DNA of 64,000 bases from positions 124,001 through 188,000 of the forward strand of contig JADKFC010000008.1 in the NCBI GenBank assembly GCA_016717655.1, in the 5' to 3' direction. The position numbers were made by a program, and so were the translations under genes. Each line of letters opens with the position of its first letter. Within the stretch, counting starts at the first letter, position 1. Source of the stretch: Saprospiraceae bacterium. GTDB taxonomy: Bacteria > Bacteroidota > Bacteroidia > Chitinophagales > Saprospiraceae. This document shows, one piece after another, positions 21,175 to 33,281 of the stretch. The notes under the pieces were generated by a model. The model was not told the origin of the DNA. It saw nothing but the letters and a program-made list of their open reading frames with translations, and did not search any database.

Positions 21175-21846
21175 TCAAAGGTTTTTCAGCGCTTCTCTTA
21201 CGGTAAGGTTGGAAAGCAGGGCTTCATGGTTGTGTACAAACGTTGACACCTCCAGCGGTGCATACTTTCCAAATTCCCTCAATGCCCATCCTGACCCCTT
21301 TCGAAGAAAAAACTCTTTGGAATCTGCACAGCTCAATACCAGGTCAAAAAGTAATTTTTGGTTGGTTTTGGTCCTGTATTTGATCTGAAAAATCAACGCT
21401 GCTCTTTGTTTCCAAAGATAGGCCGATTCCATCCATTCCCATGCATATTTTTCCTGAAGGTCTGGCTTGTCTAACAAAAGGGGGCCAATTAAGGAAGGAG
21501 CTATATAATCTACACTGTCCCACCAGGCATTGCTCATCAGCTTATCTTCCCAAAATGGAAGCCAGGTGAGATTTGTTTTTTTCACAATTTTGGATGCCAA
21601 ATCCAGCGCTGCCTGATGAAATTCTCTTTGTGGCTTTGACCATAGTGCCGAAATTATGGCTTGTTGTTCGGACGCTATCATGGATTTAAACTCCAAAATA
21701 AAGGGAGCAACCAGTGATCTCCGAAGTTCTGTTTTGATGCCCCAAAAAGGAAAATTATTTTTCATATAAGCTTCCATCGCCCGGGCATTGTCAACATTCG
21801 CATTCTGCTCAAAGTCCCTGACCAGGTGTTTTACCATATCGGGCAT
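21175..21846 (-). CDS. DNA alkylation repair protein (AlkD-like, HEAT repeats)
   Basis: A 223-aa all-helical protein of the AlkC/AlkD glycosylase-like superfamily, which removes alkylated bases by wrapping DNA in HEAT-like repeats. Family marks are MPDMVKHLVRDFEQNANVDNA at the start, FPFWGIKTELRR, the aromatic motif WWDSVDYIA, WKQRAALIFQ, and FFLRKGSGWALREFGK. It is the last gene of a tight minus-strand set, four bases after the fur-like stop codon, so it is probably co-transcribed with it. The exact base specificity cannot be read from sequence. Confidence 0.88.
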   Translation of the reverse strand: MPDMVKHLVRDFEQNANVDNARAMEAYMKNNFPFWGIKTELRRSLVAPFILEFKSMIASEQQAIISALWSKPQREFHQAALDLASKIVKKTNLTWLPFWEDKLMSNAWWDSVDYIAPSLIGPLLLDKPDLQEKYAWEWMESAYLWKQRAALIFQIKYRTKTNQKLLFDLVLSCADSKEFFLRKGSGWALREFGKYAPLEVSTFVHNHEALLSNLTVREALKNL

Positions 21847-21849
21847 GGC

Positions 21850-22335
21850 CTAAATCTTTTTTTCGACTTTGTGGGTACAGTCCTTTTTCTGACATTTTCC
21901 ATACAAGTTGAGGGCATGGTGGGTCACGGAAAATTCTAATAAATCACCCATCATGTTTTTGATCTGCTGAATTCTGGGATCACAAAATTCCAGCACCTGA
22001 CCACAGTCCACACAAATCATGTGATCGTGCTGTCTAAAGCCATAAGACTTTTCATACTGGGCAAAGTTTTTGCCAAATTGGTGACGGGTTACCAAATCAC
22101 AAGATACCAGCAGGTCAAGGGTATTGTACACCGTGGCTCTACTTACCCGGTAGTTTTGGTTTTTCATGTGAATAAACAGGGCTTCCGCATCAAAGTGATC
22201 GTTTCTTCTGTAAATTTCTTCCAGAATGGCATAACGTTCAGGTGTTTTTCTGAGCTCATGTTTTTCAAGATACGTTGTAAAGATCTGCTTTACCTCCTGG
22301 ATCAGATTGTCTGTTTTATTAAAGCTTACTTCCAT
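21850..22335 (-). CDS. Fur/PerR/Zur-family metal-responsive repressor
   Basis: 161-aa winged-helix regulator. The DNA-binding part contains LRKTPERYAILEEIY and VSRATVYNTLDLL (recognition helix). The dimerisation part has a QHDHMICVDCGQVLEF segment with the His and CxxC positions of the structural zinc site, and a second Cys pair CQKKDC near the C-terminus. The sequence does not settle whether it senses iron, peroxide or zinc. It sits two bases after the rsh stop and four bases before alkD, so the three form an operon. Confidence 0.9.
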   Translation of the reverse strand: MEVSFNKTDNLIQEVKQIFTTYLEKHELRKTPERYAILEEIYRRNDHFDAEALFIHMKNQNYRVSRATVYNTLDLLVSCDLVTRHQFGKNFAQYEKSYGFRQHDHMICVDCGQVLEFCDPRIQQIKNMMGDLLEFSVTHHALNLYGKCQKKDCTHKVEKKI

Positions 22336-22337
22336 GG

Positions 22338-24434
22338 CTAATTGTTCTTTTTTGCAGCGTCCACCCGTTCAACGGTTGAGATTCCATCCAACTGTTTGAT
22401 GCTCCTCATGGCAATGTTCAACTGATCTTTATTCGCCACAAAAATGCTTATTTTTCCTTCAAAATAACCCTCATTGCCCTGGATGCTGATGGCCCTCATG
22501 TTGAGCGACAGTTCATTGGAAATAAGGTTGGTCAACTTTTGAATGACCCCTACCCCACTGTCTACGCCGGTAATGCGCAGCTCGGCCACAAAGTTTTCAT
22601 CTTTGTTGTCATCCCATTCTACTTTTAAAACCCGGTAACCATAATTGGCCAGCAAATGGGTAGCGTTGGGACAATTGGTGCGGTGGATTTTCATCTTTTG
22701 GGTCGATGTGGTGTATCCAAAAATTTCATCGCCCGGCACAGGATTACAACAATTGGCAAATGAAAAGTCATATAGGTCTCCCGATTCTCCATTGACCAGA
22801 ATTTTACTCTTATTGAGTACCACCCTTCGCGGTCTTTTGATTTCTTCAGGTGCCCTACCTGCGTCATCTGAAATTTCTTCCTTAGGAACCACCAATTTAC
22901 CGCTCTCAACGGTAAAATCTCTCATATCAAACATTTTGACCTTATCCTCTGCAATGGCATAGTAGAGGTCGGCCCTTGCTTTAAAGCCATATTGTTTTAC
23001 TAAAAACTCAATATTTTCTTCAAAGTCGAGTTTCAGGTTTTTGAGTTTTCTTTCGAGGGCTTCTTTGCCAAGCTCACCCCGCTTTTTCATCTCGTCCTTC
23101 ATACTGGACCGGATCTTACTACGGGCCTTTCCGGTTACTACCATCTTGAGCCATTCTTCAGTTGGCTTTTGATTTTTATTGGTGGTAATTTGAATCTGGT
23201 CACCATTGTTGAGCTTGTAGCCCATAGGCACCAACTTGTTGTTTACTTTTATGGCCGTAGCCCTGTAACCCAATTCGGTGTGTATGTCAAAGGCAAAGTC
23301 GAGGGCTGTTGCTCCCATGGGCAGGATACGCATATCTCCCTTGGGGGTAAAAACATAGACTTCCTCGCTGAAAAGATTGGTCTTAAAATCATTGAGAAAT
23401 TCCAGTGCATTGGTGTGCTGGGTATCGAGGATGTCGCGCACATTGTCGAGCCAGGAGTCGTACACGTTTTCCTGTGTTTTAATGCCTTTGTATTTCCAGT
23501 GGGCAGCAAATCCTTTTTCTGCAATATCATCCATCCTTTCGGACCTGATCTGTACTTCCACAAATCGTCCTTTGGGCCCAATGACGGTGGTGTGCAGCGA
23601 TTCATAACCATTGCTTTTTGGCGTTGTGACCCAATCTTTCAATCTTTCAGGAATGGGTTTATACACATCCGTAATGACAGAATAAACCTGCCAACAAGTG
23701 CTTTTTTCTTTGTTGACGGGAACATCTACAATAATTCTAACCGCAAAGAGGTCGTAAATTTCTTCAAACTCAACTCCTTTCTTTTTGATTTTTTCATAGA
23801 TAGAAGAGATGGCTTTCGACCTGCCGGTCACACGATAGGTGACTTCCAGTTCTTCCATGCCATGTTTTAAAGGCTCTATAAACTCATTGATGTACTTGCT
23901 CCTGTCTGCCTGAGATTGCTCGAGTTTTTTCTGAATTTCATTATAAACCTCCGGCTCTGAAATCCTAAGACAAATGTCCTGAAACTCTGTTTTGAGTTTG
24001 TACAAGCCCAGGCGATGGGCCAGGGGTACATAGATGTAACTGGTTTCTGCGGCAATTTTCAGTTGTTTGTGAATGGGTTGGCCGTGGATGGTGCGCAGAT
24101 TGTGCAATCTTTTTTCTCCAAAGGCCGCTTTGATGTCGTCAAGGCTCATCTCTGTATCCTCCACCACATCGTGCAACAAGGCACAAATGACAGCAGTTGG
24201 GCCCAGACCTATTTCTTCAAAACAAATGCGCGCCACTTCAATGGGGTGGAAAATATAAGGCTCACCCGTTTTTCTTCGCTGAAACTTGTGCGCTTCAACT
24301 GCCATGGTATAAGCCCTTTCCAGATTGGCAGGATCTTCATCATTGAGCTTTGACTTCATGCTTTGCATAAGTTGGTCAAAGGCCTTTCTGACCTCAACCA
24401 ATTCTGTTGCACTTATGACTTGACCGGTAGGCAT
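22338..24434 (-). CDS. RelA/SpoT-type (p)ppGpp synthetase/hydrolase with a deletion in the HD domain
   Basis: 698-aa RSH protein of the stringent response. HD hydrolase domain: HPIEVARI (residues 63-70) and LLHDVVEDT (86-94). Synthetase domain: GRSKAISSIYEKIKKK, NGYESLHT, EVQIRSERMDDIAEKGFAAHWKYKG. A TGS domain (VYVFTPKGDMRILPMGATALDFA), a Cys-rich conserved region (FANCCNPVPGD) and a C-terminal ACT domain follow. Between FGEK (to residue 108) and RLHNLRT (from 109), about 46 residues normal in the family are absent, in frame, at base 24110/24111. The lost part would carry DGLTKIS, QAENFRKM and the KLAD of KLADRxHN, including the Asp that binds Mn2+ in Rel of Streptococcus. Hydrolase activity is therefore doubtful. 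First gene of the rsh-fur-alkD operon. Confidence 0.93.
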   Translation of the reverse strand: MPTGQVISATELVEVRKAFDQLMQSMKSKLNDEDPANLERAYTMAVEAHKFQRRKTGEPYIFHPIEVARICFEEIGLGPTAVICALLHDVVEDTEMSLDDIKAAFGEKRLHNLRTIHGQPIHKQLKIAAETSYIYVPLAHRLGLYKLKTEFQDICLRISEPEVYNEIQKKLEQSQADRSKYINEFIEPLKHGMEELEVTYRVTGRSKAISSIYEKIKKKGVEFEEIYDLFAVRIIVDVPVNKEKSTCWQVYSVITDVYKPIPERLKDWVTTPKSNGYESLHTTVIGPKGRFVEVQIRSERMDDIAEKGFAAHWKYKGIKTQENVYDSWLDNVRDILDTQHTNALEFLNDFKTNLFSEEVYVFTPKGDMRILPMGATALDFAFDIHTELGYRATAIKVNNKLVPMGYKLNNGDQIQITTNKNQKPTEEWLKMVVTGKARSKIRSSMKDEMKKRGELGKEALERKLKNLKLDFEENIEFLVKQYGFKARADLYYAIAEDKVKMFDMRDFTVESGKLVVPKEEISDDAGRAPEEIKRPRRVVLNKSKILVNGESGDLYDFSFANCCNPVPGDEIFGYTTSTQKMKIHRTNCPNATHLLANYGYRVLKVEWDDNKDENFVAELRITGVDSGVGVIQKLTNLISNELSLNMRAISIQGNEGYFEGKISIFVANKDQLNIAMRSIKQLDGISTVERVDAAKKNN

Positions 24435-24456
24435 TTTTTAGATAAAGCTATTATTA

Positions 24457-24464
24457 CAAATATA
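24457..24464 (-). promoter_or_regulatory. Putative -7 box for the rsh operon
   Basis: TATATTTG on the minus strand, 22 bases upstream of the rsh start codon. No convincing -33 element at the expected distance. Confidence 0.35.
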
Positions 24465-24616
24465 ATAAAATTTTGTAAATGAATGTCTTAATATTAATAA
24501 TTTGGTGCAACAAATGGTTCCGAAGCTGCGGTAAAATCTTCTTTCGATTTTTGAAATATTTCAGAATTTTAGTTGTTTTAATCTGACTTGCTCATTTCCC
24601 CATCCGGGCTTTGGTC

Positions 24617-24648
24617 TTGATTTGAAAGCCAAAATCCCCTTATCTTTG
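24617..24648 (+). promoter_or_regulatory. Promoter of the Uma2-like gene
   Basis: TTG (24617-24619), 21-base spacer, TATCTTTG (24641-24648). The transcription start would fall near 24654, which excludes the earlier in-frame ATG at 24622 and supports the ATG at 24667. Confidence 0.6.
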
Positions 24649-24666
24649 CAGATTAAAAATCATATT

Positions 24667-25295
24667 ATGGAATACCCTACTTCAAAAGAAAAAGACCAGG
24701 AAGTCCATGACCCACTCGAAGCCTATTATAGTGGTTCTTACACCTACGAAGACTACCTCAAATTTGACTTTGAAGAAATGGTAGAGTTGATCCGGGGCAA
24801 GTTGTTTCGGATGAGCCCTGCACCCCGGCCAAGCCACCAGGTAATAGCAGGTAACCTCCATCGTGTTATAGCCAATTATTTTGTCCACAAACCCTGTCAG
24901 GTTTTTATGGCTCCTACTGACATCATCCTTCCTGTTGAAAACAGGAAAAGGGAAAAATCCAATACCGTGGTTCAGCCCGATATTTGTGTCATCTGCAATA
25001 CCTGGTTGATCGAAGATACAGGCGTGTTTGGGTCACCAGACTGGATTATCGAAATTCTCTCGCCCCACACCCGGAAAAAAGACCTGCAAGATAAGTACAG
25101 TGTCTATGAAGAATGCGGCGTAGGCGAATACTGGATTGTAATGCCTGAAGAAAAACTCATAGAATGTTTTATCTATGAAGGCGGAAAATACCAGCGCATC
25201 AACGCCTTCATACCCGGCGATGTGATCAGCCCCAACCGCTTTCCAGAATTACAGCTGGATGTAGCTGAGATGCTGCATGTGCCACAGTTCAAACC

Positions 25296-25299
<4 letters not shown>
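24667..25299 (+). CDS. Uma2-family (DUF820) putative restriction-like endonuclease
   Basis: 211-aa protein of the Uma2 family, whose fold is PD-(D/E)XK nuclease-like but whose role is unknown. Visible marks: TYEDYLKF and EMVELIRGKLFRMSPAP at the start; PSHQVIAGNL; VVQPDICVI (first acidic residue); PDWIIEILSPHT (Glu of the core); KDLQDKYSVYEECGVGEYWIV. The chosen start MEYPTSKEKDQ follows the promoter; 15 extra codons are possible upstream but would lie over the -7 box. It ends overlapping the stop of the convergent formate-THF ligase gene by three bases. A single isolated copy. Confidence 0.85.
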
Positions 25300-26962
<1,663 letters not shown>

Positions 26963-26988
26963 AAATGTGACGATTTGATTAGGGAAGG

Positions 26989-26996
26989 TAAAGATA
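26989..26996 (-). promoter_or_regulatory. Putative -7 box for fhs
   Basis: TATCTTTA on the minus strand (7 of 8 to TAnnTTTG), 26 bases upstream of the fhs start codon. Confidence 0.35.
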
Positions 26997-27090
26997 TTAA
27001 ATATTTTATATACATCCTATATCATCACAGCCTTTGTTCTGTGCAATGACAAGCCCGTTTTTTTCACGATATTTGCAGCAAATTAAAGGT

Positions 27091-28303
27091 ATGTACCGGG
27101 AGAAAAGTCAACGACTCAACGATATAAGGTATGACATCAGAGGGCCTATTTACATGAAAGCCCTTGAAATGGAAGCCCAGGGCCAGGCCATCATTCCACT
27201 CAATATCGGCAATCCGGCTGCTTTTGGACTCGAGGTACCTGACATCATTCAAAACAACCTGAAAGAAAGTTTAGGAAAGTCTGGCGGTTACACCCATCAA
27301 TTGGGCAACATCAAGGCGAGAGAGGCAGTGGCAACATATGCCACCAACTGGCAAATTGAGGGCCTTTCTCCCCAACAAATTGCCATAGGCAATGGAGTTA
27401 GTGAGCTCATTCTGATGTCTATGCAAGCTTTGCTCAATGCCGGTGATGAGGTTTTGGTTCCGGCACCTGACTACCCTCTATGGACCGCAGCTGTTGGATT
27501 GGCAGGTGGTAAAGCTGTACATTATCATTGTGATGAAAAAAATGGCTGGCAGCCCGATCTCGATTATATTGAACGCAAAATTTCCTCAAAGACCAAGGCC
27601 CTGGTCATTATCAACCCCAACAACCCAACAGGGGCTGTTTATAATATTGAATGCCTCCAGTCAATGGTGGATTTGGCACAAAAACATGACTTGGTGGTGT
27701 GCAGCGATGAAATTTATGACCATGTTTATTTTGATGAAGGCAGTCACACGGCGTGCGCAGCCTTGAGTACCAATGGCCTTTTCCTCACCTACGGAGGACT
27801 TTCAAAAAATCATTTTGCTGCAGGATACCGGGCCGGTTGGATGATCATGAGTGGAGATACAGAAAAAGCTGCCGGTTTTTGGGAGGGAATCAACTTATTG
27901 GCATCAATGCGTTTGTGCAGCAACGCCCTGGCTCAGTCTGTCATACCTATAGCACTTCAGCACTTTGGAGAAATTAAAAAAATCTGTATCACCCGGTGGT
28001 CGGTTGTATGAACAAAAAACGTATGCGGTAGAAAGAATCAATTCGATAGAAGGTTTACAATGTAATCCTCCAAAAGGGGCTATGTATGTATTTCCCTCCT
28101 TTGAAAAAAACAGGTTTGATTTCCAATCGGATGAGGATTTTGTATTGAAGTACCTAACAGAACGAAATGTATTATTGGTACCCGGTACCGGCTTTAATCA
28201 TACGGATGACCATCATTTTCGACTTGTATTTTTGGCAGATAAAGAAGTATTGTCAAGTGCTTTTGACTTGCTGGAAAGCTTTCTTTTGGATCACAAACGA
28301 TAA
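27091..28303 (+). CDS. Class I/II PLP-dependent aminotransferase, AlaA-like (one frameshift)
   Basis: Fold-type I aminotransferase, probably acting on alanine or aspartate with 2-oxoglutarate. Marks: DIRGPIYMKALEME and LNIGNPAAFG at the N-terminus (typical for AlaA/YfbQ types), VLVPAPDYPLWTAAV, INPNNPTGAVY, SDEIYDHVYFD, and GGLSKNHFAAGYRAGWM with the PLP lysine in LSKN. The frame breaks at the A7 run in ATTAAAAAAATCTG (about 27974-27980); one A fewer gives KKSVSPGGRLYEQKT, then GAMYVFPSF and FRLVFLADKE. Start MYREKSQRLND chosen because homologs begin about 10 residues before xYDIRGP; the frame is open to 27034. Confidence 0.88.
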
Positions 28304-28495
28304 GAGAGGGCTGTTCAAATCTACCCAAGCTGGCAGACAATTGGGTAATTAAAAGTAATTTTTGAAAAATACTTTTTTAATATGATACAGCAGGACTGCC
28401 GAAAAATAAGCACATATGAAAACTAATTCTTATCAGTAAAAAAAAAATTCAAAAATTACCCACAATAAAATTTCACTGGCCGTAACAATCGCCCC

Positions 28496-28503
28496 TATCT
28501 TTG
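28496..28503 (+). promoter_or_regulatory. -7 box upstream of the dockerin/T9SS gene
   Basis: The gap 28304-28598 holds no gene. TATCTTTG (28496-28503) fits TAnnTTTG and gives a leader of about 90 bases. The leader contains a perfect 7-bp hairpin, CAGCACA (28546-28552) with TGTGCTG (28556-28562). No clear -33 TTTG. Confidence 0.5.
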
Positions 28504-28598
28504 CAACATAATCTGCTTAAAATTTTCCCTTCTTAATTCTGAACGCAGCACATGGTGTGCTGGCTATTAACCTTTTTTAATAACCAAAACTTTTTACC

Positions 28599-31500
28599 AT
28601 GGAAAAATTAACTCAATTTTCCTTTGGTGGAAGTGTGTGGCGGACTCCCAAGCCGATTATTCTCACATTTCTGCTTTTCTACAGCCTTATGGGCTATTCT
28701 CAACAAAACGGCGCCATTGCCTGTAATGACCTGGTTCAGGTTTCATTAGACGGTGATTGCGAAGCGGAGATTACTCCGGACATGATTCTTGAAGGTACGT
28801 ACAACCAACCCTGGAGTGTATTTACTGTCAAGATATCCAACGTTATCGGTACCATTGTAACCCGCCCGGGTTTTCACACGGTAACCGTGACCAACACAAC
28901 CAATGGCAATAGCTGTTGGGGTAACATTACTGTGGAAGATAAACTTCCTCCTATTGTAGAAAATTGTCCTTGTGCGCAAGGCAATACCGATCCGGATTGT
29001 CACTTTCTGTGCAGTGATCTGGAGGCATTCAGAAAGGTACCGTGATTGTACCTACTCCTGAAGTCAATGAAAACTGTTCCAGCTACACAATTATCGAAAC
29101 CGAAAAAATCATCGACAATGGTTGCAACGGAAAAGTATTACAGCGTTCTTATGTTTACAAGGACATTTATGGCAATACTTCACAACCCTGTGTTTCGTAT
29201 TTCTATCTCGCACCAGTTTCACTGGATGATGTGACTCCACCGGCTCCACTGGTTCAATTGACCTGTGGTGCAAAAACCGGTATGATTGATATCTTTAATT
29301 ATCTGAAGCCTACCTTAGGTGAGGCCCTGGCCAGAAAATACGCATGGCCAACCATCAACGGAGCCATCATTGCCAATGATGGACCTTGCAATTTGGCAGC
29401 TGCGAAAACCGACACAGAAATATTGGCCTGTGGTCAGACCTGTTTGGATAGCAGAAAAGTGATCAGAACATGGACAGTACTTGACTGGTGTTCAGGAGAG
29501 ACTATCAACTTTGTTCAAATCATCAAGGCTACTGACAACAAAGCACCTACCGTTATTGCTAAAGACCTTACGGTAAGTACCGACCCTTGGGGCTGTACTG
29601 CCAATGTATCTTTCCCTGATCCCACTACCCTGCACGACAACTGTTCATCCAGTGTTGAATACAGAATTGAGGGAGGTCCACTGGGAACACAGATCGTGTA
29701 TCACCAGGCAAGTCATAGCTGGATTGCTTTGAATGTACCAAAAGGTGATCACCAGTTTTACTACAAAGCGGTTGACTGTTGTGACAATGTTGGCATAGAT
29801 ACCATTACTGTTTCTGTTCGTGACTTGACTTCACCGGTTGCCATTTCAAAAGAATTTGTTGTGGTTTCGTTGACCAATGGCGGAGACGGCAAAGGTATTG
29901 CCAAAATCTATGCCGCCAGCATCGACAATGGTTCGCATGATGGCTGTACTGCGGTGAAACTGGAAATCAGAAGAGATGTAGACAGTTGTGGTTTTACAGG
30001 TAATGCCACCTACAATGCAGATGGTCACTCTTTTGATGGCTCATCAGATCCCAACAGTCCGAATTATGATCCAGACAATGGCGCATTTGTAAAATTCTGT
30101 TGTAAGGATTTGACAGGCGTTGAAAATGGCGTGCCTTTTGGCAATGTAAAAATCTGGTTGCGCGTATGGGATGATGGCGACATGAACGGCATCTTTGGTA
30201 CAGCCGGAGATAATTACAATGAGACCTGGTCTTATGTAAGAGTTGAAGACAAGCTGGCACCCACCCTCTATTGTCCGAAAGACATTACCCTTGAATGCGA
30301 CCAGGATTATAAAAATTTGGATGTGACAGGAAGAGCAACCTCTTTCTATACATGTGCAGCGGGTGAAGTGGAGTATTCCGACAATACCAGCTTAAACAGT
30401 TGCGGTTCTGGAACCATTAGAAGAAAGTGGTGGATCAAAGGTCACCCACAAATCTATTGTTTTCAAAACATTTATGTAAAACCAACTCCTCCAGGCACAG
30501 TATATGTGACCTTCCCTAAAGACATTACAACTGATTGTAAAAACTTACCGGCAGAGCCAAAGCCTACGTATACAGGAGGTGCATGTAATTTGCTGGGCCA
30601 TTCATTACAAAGCGATACCTTCTACGTAGAAGATGGAGCTTGTATGAAGATCTTAAACAAGTTTACTGTTATCGACTGGTGTACCTACGAGCCCAACAAT
30701 CCTCAATCAGGAGGAATTTGGACGGGTACTCAAATTATCAAAGTTTTGGATAATGTAGCTCCGGTGCTTACTTGTAAAGACGAGATGTTTGAAGTAAATG
30801 ACAATGCAGATGCAGACAGCGATGGCAATAAGTGTGAGTTGAAAAACCTGGTATTGACCAACGTAGCCGACGACAACGGAGATTGTGCAAGCAAGTGGTT
30901 GAAGTGGATTGTATTGGTAGATTTATGGGGTGATGGTATTACCGATTACGAATATACCAGCTATGTGTCACCTACCGACAACTCATTCAACAACGACAGC
31001 AATGCCAATGGCATTCCGGATAAATACCTGTCTCCTACTTCTTCAGGACAACAAGTATCTATTACCATACCAGAAGACATTACTGGAAGTATGAGCAATC
31101 ACAAAATTCAATGGAAGGTAAGTGACGGTTGCGGTAACCTAACTGCTTGCAGCGCTACATTTATGGTAGTAGACAAGAAAAAACCAACTCCTTACTGTAT
31201 CAGCCTAAGCACTGCCTTGATGGTCAATGGCCAGGTTGAATTGTGGGCCAGAGACTTTGATAAAGGAAGTTTTGACAACTGTACACAGTCAAGAAACTTA
31301 TTGTTCACCTTTGATCAGGCACACCCTGTACTTTCTAAACTCAACATTGAGCATTACTTCAAAGGAAAAGGAGAAAATGCAACGGTAGCAGAATTTACAG
31401 CAGGAGATGCACAGAGATGGGTACCGGCTTCTAAAAGTTCATCCAAAATTTTCAACTGCGACGACCTGCCACAGGCCGATGTTGAAATGACTGTGTGGGA

Positions 31501-32797
31501 TGAGAAATTCAATTTCGACTATTGTAATGTAACCCTAAGTTTGCTCGACAACCAGGGAGCTTGCGGAGGCAGCTTATCTGCACCGATCTCAGGTAGTTTG
31601 AAATTTATTGACAAAGGCATCAATCAGGCCAACATCCATTTGAGTGGAGCATCCAATACCATTTCCAAAAACCTGAAAACGGACAATACCGGAAATTACA
31701 TGTTCCCCAACAACCCAATGTACATCGATTACGAACTTTCAGCCAGTAAAAACGATGATCCATTGAATGGTGTAAGTACTTTGGACCTGGTGATGATTCA
31801 ACGACACATTTTGGGAGCCAGTAAGTTTACCAACGCCGAAAATGTGATTGCTGCCGATGTTAACGGAGATGCCAAAATATCTGCATCAGACCTTGTAGAA
31901 TTGAGAAAAGTAATCCTGGGTGTATTGCCCAACTTTGTCAACAACAAGAGCTGGAGATTTATTGATTCCAAAACACCGATTGCCAATCCACAAAGCCCAT
32001 GGCCATTGGATGAAAGCATCGATGTGGCACAATTGGATCAGCCCGTTTCAGGCCAGGATTTCAAAGGTATCAAAATCGGTGATGTCAACAACAATGCCGT
32101 AGCCAATATCAATGACAATCCTGCAGAAAACAGAACAGCCAACAACCTAAATCTGGTTGTGGAAGAGATGGATGTGATCAAAGGCAATAGCTATCAAATA
32201 CACATTCCGGTAAAAGACCTCAATATGAAAGCCCTGCAAATGGCGATCCAGACTGAGGGTCTGACCATCAATGAAGTGTTGTTTGACATGGTTAGTACAG
32301 ATGAATTTTACCATACCAAAAAAGATGGTACTACCCTTATCAGCTGGAACAGTGCTGATGGCGTTTCACCTGCCCAATTGCTAACCCTGGAAGTAACCGC
32401 TCTTAAAACAGGAGTGATTTCAGACATGTTGTTTGTCAATGAAAACGCCCTCCAGGGAGTTGCTTACACAGGCGACAATCTGGAAGAATCCGGAATCCAA
32501 CTGGTATTCAGAAAATTGGCAAAGGATACGCCAGAAACTTTCGAAATTTATCAAAACGAGCCAAACCCATTCAAAGATCTTACTACCATTAGCTTCTACC
32601 TTCCCCAATCTCAGGAAGCGGTATTAACTATCTTTGACGTCACTGGAAGGCAATTGATGAGAGAATCAAAGACAGCCCAAAAAGGCTTAAACACATTCAC
32701 AGTAAATATGGCTTCGCTAGACTTTAGTGGAGTGATGTACTACCAGATTGAAAGTGGTGACTACTCAGCTACCAAAGTGATGATCGGCCTCAAGTAA
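28599..32797 (+). CDS. Secreted HYR/dockerin protein with T9SS C-terminal domain (one frameshift)
   Basis: About 1,400 codons. N-terminal signal peptide (IILTFLLFYSLMGYSQQ), then CNDLVQVSLDGDCEAEITPDM and a chain of HYR/Ig-like modules with paired cysteines (PTLYCPKDITLECDQ, TVIDWCTYEP). A dockerin-like pair is at about 31,760-31,925 (GVSTLDLVMIQRHILG, ADVNGDAKISASDLV), and the T9SS type A domain starts at about 32,545 (YQNEPNPFKDLTTISF) and ends SATKVMIGLK. The break is at about 29036: one G is missing in AGAAAGGGTACC, after which the reading is GTVIVPTPEVNENC. It shares its C-terminal third architecture with the two giant proteins at 1.7-18.5 kb. Its role is unknown; it is likely displayed on the surface. 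Confidence 0.87.
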
Positions 32798-32848
32798 CAA
32801 TTGCTTACGTCGAATCCTCGATATGACGTAATAACCAAAACTCTTTTC

Positions 32849-32880
32849 GGCTGCCTCCGTTCCCCGGGGGCAGCCTTTTT
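32849..32880 (+). terminator. Rho-independent terminator
   Basis: GGCTGCC (32849-32855), GGCAGCC (32869-32875), then TTTTT; downstream of the dockerin/T9SS gene. Confidence 0.85.
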
Positions 32881-32894
32881 AGCTTGGGTTAAAG

Positions 32895-33281
32895 TCAAGG
32901 CTTACAGTTTTTTTTCAAGGTTTTGATTTCGGACAGCGTCCATGATTTGCCTGAAGAAAAGGTAGTGCTTAGGTAGTTGAGGAGATTGGTCATCTCCACC
33001 TCTGTCATCTTTGGGTGAGATGGCATGTATTTTAAGGTCAAACCCAATGAATCTGCTCTAAACCCATTTTTAATAACGCAAACAACCCCTTCTATTTCTC
33101 CATTCAGGTACCGGCTCCCTTTCAGTGGGGGGATTAAAGCATTCAAGCCGCTGCCATCATCCATATGACAATTGGCGCACAAGGTGGAATAAATGCGTTG
33201 ACCCTGGGTAAAGGTATCCTGGCAAGAATGGTACAAAGCCAGACAAGTAAAGACGAGTAATGCCTTACTTGCTTTTCTCAT
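32895..33281 (-). CDS. Small c-type cytochrome lipoprotein
   Basis: 128-aa mono-haem cytochrome c. A lipobox ending at Cys20 (LYHSC) suggests a lipid anchor. The haem site is CANCH at residues 35-39, and the candidate axial Met is in KYMPSHPKM. PPLKGSRYLNG matches the class I pattern after the haem site. The start overlaps the SCO1 gene by 17 bases, so the two are probably translated together. Likely an electron carrier on the periplasmic side, linked to copper-enzyme maturation by its neighbour. Confidence 0.87.
   Translation of the reverse strand: MRKASKALLVFTCLALYHSCQDTFTQGQRIYSTLCANCHMDDGSGLNALIPPLKGSRYLNGEIEGVVCVIKNGFRADSLGLTLKYMPSHPKMTEVEMTNLLNYLSTTFSSGKSWTLSEIKTLKKNCKP

Noticed and set aside
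23169..23870. A 233-aa plus-strand open frame opposite rsh
   Set aside because: Antisense to the conserved synthetase region; no domain evidence.
28599..29045. A separate small secreted protein at 28.6 kb
   Set aside because: One missing G links it smoothly to the long HYR frame that follows; it is the N-terminus of that protein.
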